From: an uncultured Pseudomonadota bacterium
Lineage (GTDB): Bacteria > Myxococcota_A > UBA796 > GCA-2862545
NCBI GenBank assembly: GCA_903861005.1
Contig: CAIOSP010000086.1
Span: 1 to 64,000 of the forward strand
DNA length: 64,000 nucleotides
Direction: 5' to 3'
Part shown: piece after piece, positions 9,391-17,044 of the stretch
Layout of the letters: each line of letters starts with the position of its first letter
Numbering within the stretch: position 1 is the stretch's first letter
The notes under the pieces: model-generated
Seen by the model: only the letters and a program-made list of their open reading frames with translations
Database searches by the model: none
Told to the model about the DNA's origin: nothing
Position numbers and translations under genes: made by a program

Positions 9391-9403
9391 CTAATGCAAT
9401 TAG
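9391..9403. promoter_or_regulatory. AT-rich palindrome between cytochrome and TetR genes
   Basis: CTAATGCAATTAG is a perfect inverted repeat with a 3-base centre, inside a strikingly AT-rich patch (9386-9406) of an otherwise GC-rich sequence. It lies in the 71-base divergent spacer and is a good candidate operator for the TetR protein at 9441. Its sequence differs from the KstR-type palindrome. Confidence 0.6.
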
Positions 9404-9440
9404 GTTACCGCAGGGAGCGCCGTCGCGCTAGGGAAAGTCC

Positions 9441-9983
9441 ATGGGACGACGCTCCGGTGCCGCGCTGACCCGAGACGATCTGGTCGCTGCCGCGATCCGG
9501 GTCCTCGAACGCGGCGGTGTCGACGCGCTCGGCACCGCCAGCGTCGCGTCGGAGCTCGGCATCCGCCCGCCGTCTGTGTACCACCACTTCGAAGGGAACG
9601 AGGCGCTGCGCTTCGCCGCGGCGACCGAGGGCTGGCGTCGCCTGCTCGCCGCGCTACCCGAACCATCCACGGACGGAAGCGTCTCGCTCGCGGAGTACGC
9701 GCGCGCCTACAGGGCCTTCGCGCTGGCGAACAGGGCGCTGTACCAGCTGATGACGAGCACCCCGTTCGTACCCACCGATCCGGCGCTGCTCGAACTCGCG
9801 GCGCGGGCCGCCGCCGTCCTGACGCCCCTGCGGCTGGAGGGAGACGACGTACTCCATGCCCTTCGCGGCCTGCGCGCGGCGATCCACGGGTTCGTCGCGC
9901 TGGAGTTGGCCGGGCAGGTGCAGCTCGCGCTGTCGGCCGACTCGAGCTTCGAGTGGCTGATCGACCGACTGATCCGACCCTAG
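9441..9983 (+). CDS. TetR-family transcriptional regulator
   Basis: 180 residues. The N-terminal helix-turn-helix is typical (VASELGIRPPSVYHHFEG, about residues 34-51), followed by an all-helical ligand domain with ARAYRAFALANRALYQLM, as in the TetR C-terminal WHG-type group. It probably represses itself and the divergent diheme cytochrome gene through the AT-rich palindrome at 9391. The inducer is unknown. This is a separate regulator from the KstR-like protein at 32963, whose helix-turn-helix sequence is different. Confidence 0.85.
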   Translation: MGRRSGAALTRDDLVAAAIRVLERGGVDALGTASVASELGIRPPSVYHHFEGNEALRFAAATEGWRRLLAALPEPSTDGSVSLAEYARAYRAFALANRALYQLMTSTPFVPTDPALLELAARAAAVLTPLRLEGDDVLHALRGLRAAIHGFVALELAGQVQLALSADSSFEWLIDRLIRP

Positions 9984-10007
9984 TTCAGCGCTCCGGGAGA
10001 AGAGACG

Positions 10008-10556
10008 CTACGGCGCCGGCGTCACCGCCTCGATCACCACCGGCGCCACCGGCGCCGCCACGGGCTGACCTGCGGTCGGCACCGCGTCGAGCGGCGTGTT
10101 CTGCCACTGCACCCACAGCCAGTGGCCCTCCACCTCTCGCGCCACCAGCGTCGCGCGGTAGCGCAGGGTGCGCTTGTCCTCGCCGCGGGTCAGCACCTGC
10201 TCGTACTCGATCGCGCAGAAGCCCACGCGGGTGGTGGCGTGGCACGTCGCCCCGCTCAGGTAGGACTTCAGCGTGCCGCCGGTCACCTGCCGCTGCGCGA
10301 ACAGCCGGTCGATCACCTTGGCCGCGCCAAGCTTGTCGTGGGCGACGAGGGCCCGGTGGTCCTGGTCGTAGTCGTAGAGGATCACCGACTCGTCCATCGA
10401 CGCGAGCAGCGCCGGGGCGTCCGCGGCGTCGATCGACGCGAACAGCGACTCCAGCTGCCCGTGCAGCACCTCGCTGGACACGGCGTCCCAGGTGGAGCTG
10501 GCCGGGACCAGGCAGCCGCTCAGCGCGGTCAGGAGCAGGATCGGCAGCGCACGCAT
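10008..10556 (-). CDS. lipoprotein with NTF2/SnoaL-like domain
   Basis: 182 residues from ATG 10556. The start MRALPILLLTALSGCLV is a lipoprotein signal with lipobox LSGC (Cys15). The mature part reads like an NTF2-like/DUF4440 fold: LHGQLESLFASIDAADAPAL, then SVILYDYDQDH and a final strand HWLWVQWQNTPL. Such domains bind small ligands or serve as accessory proteins; no catalytic role can be assigned. The open frame extends far upstream but only as an antisense shadow of the SDR gene, so the lipoprotein start is used. Confidence 0.7.
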   Translation of the reverse strand: MRALPILLLTALSGCLVPASSTWDAVSSEVLHGQLESLFASIDAADAPALLASMDESVILYDYDQDHRALVAHDKLGAAKVIDRLFAQRQVTGGTLKSYLSGATCHATTRVGFCAIEYEQVLTRGEDKRTLRYRATLVAREVEGHWLWVQWQNTPLDAVPTAGQPVAAPVAPVVIEAVTPAP

Positions 10557-10700
10557 GGGTTCTCCGTTCGCCGCCCATGGTACGCGACCCGGGGCCCCTC
10601 GGCCAACCCGCAGGGAGCGACCCCGTCGATCGCGACGTTCTAGGACCAAAGCCTCCGGCCCCACCGCGATAATGTCCCGCCCTCTTTGGGGTGATCCGAC
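10557..10700. promoter_or_regulatory. divergent promoter region before the SDR gene
   Basis: No gene. A GATAAT hexamer about 30 bases before the ATG at 10701 is a plausible -10 element for the SDR. No KstR-type palindrome was found here. Confidence 0.35.
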
Positions 10701-11627
10701 ATGTCTCTCTACGAACTCTTCAAGCGCAACGGCCCGAGCGGCTTTGGCTACGGCTCCACGGCCGAGGTCGTCACCGGCGGCCTCGACCTGACGGGCAAGA
10801 CCATCCTGGTGACCGGCTGCAACTCCGGCCTGGGCCAGGAGGCGCTGCGCGTGCTCGCCATGCGCGGCGCGCGCGTGATCGGCAGCGCGCGCACGGTCGA
10901 GAAGGCCAAGGCCGCGTGCGACGCCGTCGGCGGCACCACCATTCCGCTCGCCTGCGAGCTGTCTGAGCCCGCCAGCGTGCACGCCGCCGTCGCCACCGTG
11001 AAGGCCGCGGGCCTGCGCCTCGACGCCATCCTGTGCAACGCGGGCATCATGGCCCTGCCCAAGCCCGAGCGGGCCTACGGTTACGAGCTGCAGTTCTTCA
11101 CCAACCACATCGGCCACTTCATCCTGGTCACCGGCCTGCTCGACCAGCTCACGGACGACGGCCGCGTGGTGATGTTGAGCAGCATGGGCCACACCATGGC
11201 CCCCAAGGGCGGCATCCAGTTCGACAACCTGGACGCCACCAAGGGCTACTCGGACTGGGCCAACTACGGCCAGTCCAAGCTGGCCAACCTGCTGTTCGCC
11301 AAGGAGCTTGCCCGCCGCTTCCAGGGCACGCGCAAGACGGCGAACGCGGTGCACCCCGGCGTGATCGCCACCAACCTCGGCCGGCACATGAACCCGATCA
11401 TGAACACGGTGTTCGGCTTCTTCGGCGGCTTGGTGCTCAAGAGCATCCCGCAGGGCGCGGCGACCGAGGTCTACGTCGCCACCCACCCGTCGCTCGCGGG
11501 CGTCAGCGGCGAGTACTTCGCCGACTGCAACGTCGCGAAGTCGAGCGCGACCTCGCGCGACGCCGAGCTGGCCAAGCGGCTGTGGGCGGTCTCCGAGGAG
11601 ATCGTCGCCAAGCTGCCGACGGCGTAG
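10701..11627 (+). CDS. short-chain dehydrogenase/reductase (retinol-dehydrogenase/protochlorophyllide-reductase-like)
   Basis: 308 residues. A leader of about 28 residues precedes the coenzyme strand TILVTGCNSGLG. Further motifs are CNAGIM, the catalytic Ser in VVMLSSMGH and Tyr/Lys in YGQSKLANL; PGVIATNLGRH follows as usual for this class. The class reduces retinal-like or steroid-like ketones and aldehydes with NADP; the substrate here is unknown. It is convergent with the hsaC operon and separated from it by two strong hairpins. A steroid role is possible by position only. Confidence 0.85.
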   Translation: MSLYELFKRNGPSGFGYGSTAEVVTGGLDLTGKTILVTGCNSGLGQEALRVLAMRGARVIGSARTVEKAKAACDAVGGTTIPLACELSEPASVHAAVATVKAAGLRLDAILCNAGIMALPKPERAYGYELQFFTNHIGHFILVTGLLDQLTDDGRVVMLSSMGHTMAPKGGIQFDNLDATKGYSDWANYGQSKLANLLFAKELARRFQGTRKTANAVHPGVIATNLGRHMNPIMNTVFGFFGGLVLKSIPQGAATEVYVATHPSLAGVSGEYFADCNVAKSSATSRDAELAKRLWAVSEEIVAKLPTA

Positions 11628-11640
11628 TTCGCGCTCCGTC

Positions 11641-11674
11641 GGTGCGCGCGACCCGAGCGTGGTCGCGCGTCACC
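11641..11674. terminator. hairpin 1 of a bidirectional terminator region
   Basis: GGTGCGCGCGACC and GGTCGCGCGTCACC pair over 13 bases with one bulge around a 7-base loop. It starts 14 bases after the SDR stop codon. Confidence 0.6.
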
Positions 11675-11693
11675 GCGTGTGCGCGCCACCCAA

Positions 11694-11727
11694 ACCCGTC
11701 GCGCGTCGCCGTGACCGCGCGACGGGT
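11694..11727. terminator. hairpin 2 of a bidirectional terminator region
   Basis: ACCCGTCGCGCG and CGCGCGACGGGT form a perfect 12-bp stem with a 10-base loop, 11 bases after the hsaC stop codon when read from the minus strand. Neither hairpin has a T-run. The two structures together fill the gap between the convergent genes. Confidence 0.7.
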
Positions 11728-11737
11728 CGCAGAGCGC

Positions 11738-12589
11738 TCAGCGCTTGCCGGTGAGTGCTGCGATTGGGTGGTGGCCCCACTCGCTGATCTGGCCGTAGGT
11801 CTGAGGCTCCCAGGTGTCGTCGTCCACCTCGCGGCCGCCCCAGCCGAACTCGAACTGAAAGCCGCTGGGCGTGAACGCGTAGAAGCTGAACATGCGGTCG
11901 TTCGGGTGGCGCCCGATCGTCTGGAAGATGCGCACGCCGCCGCGCAGCGCGCGGTCGAACGCCAGGCCAACGTCGTCCATGGTGCGCGCTTCGAGCATGA
12001 AGTGGTGCAGCCGCTTCTTCTGCGGGCCGCCGAACGCCACCGAGTGGTGGCGCGCGTTCACGTGGAAGAAGCTCAAGTCCACCTTGTGGCCGAAGAACTC
12101 GGTCACGATGTGGTCCGACAGCTTCACGCCCAGCAGCTCGATGTAGAAGCGCACGCTGGCGTCCTTGTCCACCGTGGACAGCACCAAATGGCCCACGCCC
12201 AGTTCGTCGGCGACGAAGCCGCGCGGCACCACCGGGCTCTTGAACGGCTCGCTCGCCATCGCGGGGCCCGCCGACAGCTCGATCGGGATCCCAGCCGGAT
12301 CGAGCATCACGAACCGACGGCGCACACCACGCACCTCCGGGTCGGCCTCGTTCACGTCGTGGCCTGCCGCGCGCAGCCGCGCGAGCGCCGCGTCGAGCTC
12401 ATCGTCGGTGAACTCCCAGCCGACGAACGCGAGGTCCTCGGCCGGCCCTTCGGTCAGCTGGAAGCGCCACGCGTGGTCGTCGTTGCGGTAGCGACCGTCG
12501 CCCACGCCCACCAGGCCGAGCACGCCCGTGAAGAATTGATCCCAGGTCGCCAGATCGGCGACCTCGAAGCCCAAGCTGCCAAGCTGCAT
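11738..12589 (-). CDS. hsaC: extradiol ring-cleavage dioxygenase (HsaC/BphC-like)
   Basis: 283 residues from ATG 12589, just after hsaA. This is a two-domain vicinal-oxygen-chelate dioxygenase. The iron ligands of the C-terminal domain are visible: H134 (GVGHLVLST), H195/H196 (LHHFMLEA) and E247 (FEFGWGG), with active-site RHHSVAF (180-186) and Tyr237 in SFYAF. The segment IGRHPNDRMFSFYAFTP is very like actinobacterial HsaC. HsaC cleaves the catechol 3,4-DHSA next to its hydroxyl groups. The frame upstream of 12589 overlaps hsaA and lacks domain sequence, so it was not used. Confidence 0.92.
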   Translation of the reverse strand: MQLGSLGFEVADLATWDQFFTGVLGLVGVGDGRYRNDDHAWRFQLTEGPAEDLAFVGWEFTDDELDAALARLRAAGHDVNEADPEVRGVRRRFVMLDPAGIPIELSAGPAMASEPFKSPVVPRGFVADELGVGHLVLSTVDKDASVRFYIELLGVKLSDHIVTEFFGHKVDLSFFHVNARHHSVAFGGPQKKRLHHFMLEARTMDDVGLAFDRALRGGVRIFQTIGRHPNDRMFSFYAFTPSGFQFEFGWGGREVDDDTWEPQTYGQISEWGHHPIAALTGKR

Positions 12590-12621
12590 CGCGATGTCCG
12601 CCAGGTGAGCGCGTTCGAGCG

Positions 12622-13842
12622 CTAGATGAAGAAGTCCGTCGTGCGACCACCGAGCTGCACGCGACCAAAGTTGCGACCCGACGCCTCGGGGCGGTTCGCG
12701 TAGTGCGCGCGCGCGCCGTGCACGTCGAGGAAGTAGCGGTGCATCGGGCTGTCGAGGAACAACGCGCGGGCGCCGCACAGGCTGAACAGCTCGTCGACCA
12801 CGGCCACGCAGCGGCTGACGGTCTCAGCCGACTCCCAGCGCCACGCCACACGCTTGTCGATGGCGATCGGCTCGCCGCGCTCCGCGGCCTCCATCATCTC
12901 GTCGTAGGCCTGACGGAAGGTCAGCCGGATGCCCTTGAGCTCTGACGCCGCGCGGGCCACCGCCATCTGGCTGCTGGAGTCCTCGGCCGCGGCCTTGCCG
13001 TCCGCCGCGCCCACCTTGGTCTGCGTCACCGAGCGGTAGAACGCGAGCGCGCCCTCCGCGATGCCGATCGACGTGGTGGAGACGGAGCGCGGGAAGATCT
13101 GGCCGAACGGGATCTTGTACAGCGCCGCCGTGTTCACGGCGTTGCCGGGGCTCTTGCACTTGAAGCCGTCGGTCATCTTGTGCGTGCGGTGCTCAGGCAC
13201 GAACACGCCGTCGACGATGACGTCCTTGCTGCCCGTGCCCTTGAGCGCGAACGTGTGCCAGTTGTCCTCGATCGTGTAGTCCGCGCGCGGCAGCAGAAAC
13301 GTGCGCATGTCCGGCGGCTGGCCGGGCTCGGACGGGGCGAACGCGCCCAGGAACACCCACTCGCAGTGGTCGCAGCCGGAGCTGAAGGACCAGCGACCGG
13401 TCAGCTTGAAGCCACCCTCCACGCGCTCGGCCTTGCCGGTGGGCGCGTACGATGACGAGACGAGCGTGCGCGGATCCTCGCCCCACACCTCGTCCTGCGC
13501 GCGCGCATCAAACAGCGCGAGCTGCCACGCGTGCACGGCCACCACGCCAAACATCCACGCCGTCGACGGGCACGCCTTGCCAAGCTCGATCTGCACGTCG
13601 AAGAAGGTGTTGGGGTGCGCCTCCAGCCCGCCGTAGCGCTTGGGCTGGAGCATGCGGAAGAAGCCTGCGTCCTTCAGGTCCTTGATGCTCTCGGCGGACA
13701 CCTGACGCGCCGCCTCACAGGCGGGGCCGCGCGCGGCGAGCGTAGGGGCCAGCGCCACCGCGCGCGCGACGAGCGTGCTGCGGAGTTGGGCGGCGTCGGT
13801 GATCGCGTCGATCTCGGCGTCGAAAGATTGCTGCGCGTTCAT
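12622..13842 (-). CDS. hsaA: 3-HSA hydroxylase oxygenase (HsaA-like flavin monooxygenase)
   Basis: 406 residues with the acyl-CoA-dehydrogenase-type fold of two-component flavin monooxygenases: helical N-terminus with GFFRMLQPKRYGG, central strand domain with GRWSFSSGCDHCEWV and FALKGTGSKDV, and a C-terminal helical domain ending GRVQLGGRTTDFFI. HsaA hydroxylates 3-HSA to the catechol using reduced flavin from the reductase HsaB. No hsaB is adjacent, whereas actinobacteria keep it nearby. The gene overlaps the amidohydrolase gene by 4 bases and is followed 32 bases later by hsaC. Confidence 0.9.
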   Translation of the reverse strand: MNAQQSFDAEIDAITDAAQLRSTLVARAVALAPTLAARGPACEAARQVSAESIKDLKDAGFFRMLQPKRYGGLEAHPNTFFDVQIELGKACPSTAWMFGVVAVHAWQLALFDARAQDEVWGEDPRTLVSSSYAPTGKAERVEGGFKLTGRWSFSSGCDHCEWVFLGAFAPSEPGQPPDMRTFLLPRADYTIEDNWHTFALKGTGSKDVIVDGVFVPEHRTHKMTDGFKCKSPGNAVNTAALYKIPFGQIFPRSVSTTSIGIAEGALAFYRSVTQTKVGAADGKAAAEDSSSQMAVARAASELKGIRLTFRQAYDEMMEAAERGEPIAIDKRVAWRWESAETVSRCVAVVDELFSLCGARALFLDSPMHRYFLDVHGARAHYANRPEASGRNFGRVQLGGRTTDFFI

Positions 13843-14699
13843 AGCTTGAAGACCTCGAGCGCGTTGTCGCGCAAGAAACGGGGCCAGACATGGTCGCGAA
13901 AAGGAACCTGGGGGAGCTCGGTGAAGATGCGCTCGAGCGACAGACCCATGGGCCAGTACCCCGCATACATGATCTTCTTCGATCCACGCGTGTTGGCGAA
14001 GTCAATGATCGCCTTGGGGTAGTGCATAGGGGCAAAGGCCGACGTCGAGTAGAACAGGTTGTCGTACTTGAGCATGAGCTTCACCGCGAGCTCTTCCCAG
14101 GGCTCGGCGCCGTGGCGCATGACGAACTTCAGCTCCGGGAAGAACCAGCAGACCTCGTCGATCAGCTCCACCTTCTGCGGCGCCATCGGCAGGCGCGGGC
14201 CGGGCACGCCGACCGTGCAGACGAACGGCAGGTCGAGCTCCACGCACTTGGCGTAGATCGGGTACCACTTGGCGTCGTTGATCGGCACCTGCGGGCACAG
14301 GCCCGACGGGAACGCCGTCACCGCCTTGATGTTGAACTCCTCCTTGGCGCGGATGATGGCGCGGACCTCGTCCATCCCGCGGTTGGGGTTGGCGTGCCAG
14401 CTGCCAAAGAAGCGGTCCGGGTACCGGCGCACCGCCTCCTGCGACGTGGGATGCTGGATGCCGATCATCGCCTTGGCGATGCTGAACTGGTCGAGCTTGC
14501 CCAGCGTGTAGGCCACCGGGTCCGCCTGCGGCTCCAGGTCGGGCACGTTGCGGAACATGTACTCGGCCGGCATCTTCTTGTAGTTGCGGCTGGCGTCGTC
14601 CATGAACAGCGGCTGCATGAACTCGTACCACTCCCGCGGGTCTTCGCCGGGGATCTGGAGCATCAGGTCGATCACGCCGATGTCGGTCGGAAAGGTCAT
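13839..14699 (-). CDS. amidohydrolase-2 family metal-dependent hydrolase
   Basis: 286 residues. It resembles the amidohydrolase-2 (ACMSD/2-pyrone-dicarboxylate lactonase-like) TIM barrels: an Asp-containing first strand, WHANPNRGMDEVRAII, PFVCTVGVPGPR, KFVMRHGAEPW and a C-terminal YAGYWPMGLSLERI. The usual HxH at the end of strand 1 is replaced here by IGVIDLML, so metal binding may differ from the classic pattern. It is the first gene of the operon with hsaA and hsaC, 29 bases after a perfect KstR-type palindrome. That makes a steroid-linked role likely, but the reaction is unknown. Confidence 0.85.
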   Translation of the reverse strand: MTFPTDIGVIDLMLQIPGEDPREWYEFMQPLFMDDASRNYKKMPAEYMFRNVPDLEPQADPVAYTLGKLDQFSIAKAMIGIQHPTSQEAVRRYPDRFFGSWHANPNRGMDEVRAIIRAKEEFNIKAVTAFPSGLCPQVPINDAKWYPIYAKCVELDLPFVCTVGVPGPRLPMAPQKVELIDEVCWFFPELKFVMRHGAEPWEELAVKLMLKYDNLFYSTSAFAPMHYPKAIIDFANTRGSKKIMYAGYWPMGLSLERIFTELPQVPFRDHVWPRFLRDNALEVFKL

Positions 14700-14728
14700 G
14701 GGCCTCTACGGGGGAATCGTCCCGGCAG

Positions 14729-14742
14729 TAGAACATGTTCTA
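14729..14742. promoter_or_regulatory. KstR-type operator, amidohydrolase side
   Basis: Perfect palindrome TAGAACATGTTCTA, 29 bases before the ATG of the minus-strand amidohydrolase-hsaA-hsaC operon, in the divergent spacer with kstD. Confidence 0.88.
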
Positions 14743-14766
14743 CCCACCCCCGGCAATGGGGTTAGA

Positions 14767-14780
14767 TAGAACACGTTCTA
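14767..14780. promoter_or_regulatory. KstR-type operator, kstD side
   Basis: TAGAACACGTTCTA, one base pair short of perfect symmetry, 15 bases before the kstD ATG. Its centre lies 38 bases from that of the site at 14729, so each divergent operon has its own operator. Confidence 0.87.
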
Positions 14781-14795
14781 CCGGACAGGGGCGCC

Positions 14796-16514
14796 ATGAT
14801 TTGGGACCAATCGTTCGACCTCATCGTCGTCGGCAGCGGCGCGGCCGGCATGTCCGCCGCCATCCGCGCCCACGATCTCGGCCGCCGCGTGCTGATCGTG
14901 GAGGCCACCGACCAATATGGCGGTAGCACCGCCATCTCCGGCGGCGTCGTCTGGATCCCAGACAACCCCCAGCTGCCCTCCCGCGGGATCAAGGACAGCC
15001 GTGAGGACTCCCTCACGTACCTCAAGCACATCACCAAGGGCGAAGTCCCGGTGGCGCGCCTGGAGGCCTACGTCGACGAGTCCAAGCGGGTGCTCGCCTA
15101 CTTGGAGGAGAACGCCCACTTCCAGCTCGACGCGCTCGAGGAGTACGCGGACTACTACCCGGAGGCCCCGGGCGGAAAGCCCGGCGGTCGCTCCATGGAG
15201 CCCGTCCCCTACGACGCCACCCTGCTCGGCTCCGAGTTCTTGAAGCTCCGCAAGAGCCACCCCCAGTCCCAGATCATGGGCCTGTTCGGCATCACCGCGC
15301 GCGAGGCCAAGGGCTACCTGGTCCCCGGCTTCTGGGGCACGGTCAAGCTGCTCAGCCGCTTCGTGCAGTACGGCCTGCGCTGGTTCAAGCGCCGCCGCTT
15401 CCGCCGCGACACCAAGCTCCACGCGGGCAACGCGCTCATCGCGCGCCTGCGCCGCGGTCTGATGGACCGCAACGTCCCGCTCTGGCTGTCGACCGAGCTC
15501 ACCGAGTTGGTGATCGAGGGTGGCCGCGTCACGGGTGTGGTCGTCAAGCAGGGCGACAAGTCCATGCGCCTGGCCGCGAACGACGGCGTCATGCTCGCGG
15601 CCGGCGGCTTCGAGCGCAACCAGGCCATGCGCGAACAGTACCAGCGCGCGCCCATCTCCACCGACTGGAACGCGGGCAACCTGCGCAACCAGGGCGACGC
15701 GATCCGCCTGGGTGCGGACGCCGGCGGCGCGCTCGCGCTGATGGACGAGGCGTGGTGGACCCCGGTCACGCGCCTGCCCAAGAGCGACTCCGCGTGGGTC
15801 CTCGTGGTCGAGAAGAGCCTGCCTGGTGGCCTGTTCGTCAACCGCGCGGGCAAGCGCTTCTACAACGAGGCCGCGCCCTACCTGGACGTCGGCAAGGCCA
15901 TGTGGGACGGCGACGCCGTGCCCGACGCGTGGCTGGTGTTCGACGGCAAGTTCCGTCGCGACTTCCCCGTGGGCCCCATCGCCCCCGGCTACGCGCAGCC
16001 CGACAGCTCGCTGTCGCGCCGCCTGCGCGAGGACTTCCTCACCCGCGCCGACACGCTCGACGCGCTGGCTGAGAAATGCGGCTTCGACGTGAGCGGCTTC
16101 CGCGAGACCATCGCGCGCTTCAACACCATGGCGACCGCGGGCGTGGACGAAGACTACCGCCGCGGCGACAGCGCGAACGATCGCTACTACGCGGACGATC
16201 GCATCAAGCCGAACCCCAGCCTGCGCGCGCTCACCAAGGCGCCGTTCTACGCCATCCGGATCTACCCGGGTGACCTGGGCACCAAGGGCGGCCTGGTGAC
16301 CGACCGCAACGCGCGCGTGCTCGACGCGTCCGGCGCGGCCATCCCAGGCCTGTACGCCGCGGGCAACACGTCGGCCGCGGTGATGGGTCGCACCTACCCG
16401 GGCGCGGGCGGCACCATCGGCCCCGCCCTGGTGTTTGGCTTCCTGGGCGCTGAAGCCGCCGCCGCCGACGGCGTTGCGCAAGGTCCCTCCCGCCAGCTGG
16501 CCGGGGGCTCCTGA
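14796..16514 (+). CDS. kstD: 3-ketosteroid delta1-dehydrogenase
   Basis: 572 residues. The N-terminal FAD loop is VVGSGAAGMSAA (residues 11-22), followed by GGSTAISGGVVWIP. The C-terminal segments FYAIRIYPGDLGTKGGL and MGRTYPGAGGTIGPAL are hallmark stretches of KstD enzymes. KstD introduces the C1-C2 double bond in 3-ketosteroids, which with 9-hydroxylation leads to ring-B opening. An AGGGG ribosome site lies just before the ATG. The next gene starts within the kstD stop codon (TGATG). A related delta4-(5-alpha)-dehydrogenase is the main alternative, but the GTKGGL/YPGAGGTIGP combination favours KstD. Confidence 0.9.
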   Translation: MIWDQSFDLIVVGSGAAGMSAAIRAHDLGRRVLIVEATDQYGGSTAISGGVVWIPDNPQLPSRGIKDSREDSLTYLKHITKGEVPVARLEAYVDESKRVLAYLEENAHFQLDALEEYADYYPEAPGGKPGGRSMEPVPYDATLLGSEFLKLRKSHPQSQIMGLFGITAREAKGYLVPGFWGTVKLLSRFVQYGLRWFKRRRFRRDTKLHAGNALIARLRRGLMDRNVPLWLSTELTELVIEGGRVTGVVVKQGDKSMRLAANDGVMLAAGGFERNQAMREQYQRAPISTDWNAGNLRNQGDAIRLGADAGGALALMDEAWWTPVTRLPKSDSAWVLVVEKSLPGGLFVNRAGKRFYNEAAPYLDVGKAMWDGDAVPDAWLVFDGKFRRDFPVGPIAPGYAQPDSSLSRRLREDFLTRADTLDALAEKCGFDVSGFRETIARFNTMATAGVDEDYRRGDSANDRYYADDRIKPNPSLRALTKAPFYAIRIYPGDLGTKGGLVTDRNARVLDASGAAIPGLYAAGNTSAAVMGRTYPGAGGTIGPALVFGFLGAEAAAADGVAQGPSRQLAGGS

Positions 16515-17044
16515 TGCCCGAGGTCGTCGCCACCCGGGGCGTCGGCCGCCCGCTCGCCGACGTCTGGACGTTCGTCGAAGACATGGACCACTGGGCGCCC
16601 ATGCTCAAGGGCTACGTCGCGCACGCCAAGACCGCCGAGCGTGAGTCCGACTGGACCCTCGCGGGCGAGCTCGGTCCGTTCAGCCGCACCGTGAAGCTCA
16701 GGGTGAAGATCACCGAGTGGACGGAGCACAAGCGGGTCGCGTTCGAGCTCGACGGGATCGACGAGGCCGTGCATGGCACCGGCAGCTTCGACCTGTCCGA
16801 GACCCGGCCCGAGCTGCCCGTGCCCGCGCCACGGACGTGGTGGCAGCGTGTGATCGACTGGCTGTTTGGCGCGCCGCCGCCGCCCGTGCCGTCTGCGCCC
16901 GCGCAGAGCCACGTCACCTTTACGTTCTCGATCGAGGCGCTGGGTCCGATGGGACCGATGATCGACGCGCTGCTCGGTCCCTATGCCGAAGCTGTCGCTC
17001 ATGATCTACTAGAGACGGTTGGCTCCCATTTGGAGAGTGTATGA
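16514..17044 (+). CDS. SRPBCC/CoxG-like small ligand-binding protein
   Basis: 176 residues. The N-terminus GVGRPLADVWTFVEDMDHWAPML is typical of the SRPBCC (START-like, CoxG) helix-grip fold, with a Trp/Pro-rich insert (WWQRVIDWLFGAPPPP) in the middle and a long final helix. Members bind hydrophobic ligands or act as cyclases. It is coupled at both ends, to kstD (TGATG) and to kshA (ATGA), so it is an integral part of the ring-opening operon. No such gene is standard in the described KstD/KshA systems. A role in carrying a steroid intermediate is an inference. Confidence 0.78.
   Translation: MPEVVATRGVGRPLADVWTFVEDMDHWAPMLKGYVAHAKTAERESDWTLAGELGPFSRTVKLRVKITEWTEHKRVAFELDGIDEAVHGTGSFDLSETRPELPVPAPRTWWQRVIDWLFGAPPPPVPSAPAQSHVTFTFSIEALGPMGPMIDALLGPYAEAVAHDLLETVGSHLESV

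Noticed and set aside
10630-10650. CGACGTTCTAGG as a KstR-type half site before the SDR gene
   Set aside because: The left half AAC is absent at the required spacing, so TnnAACnnGTTnnA is not met.
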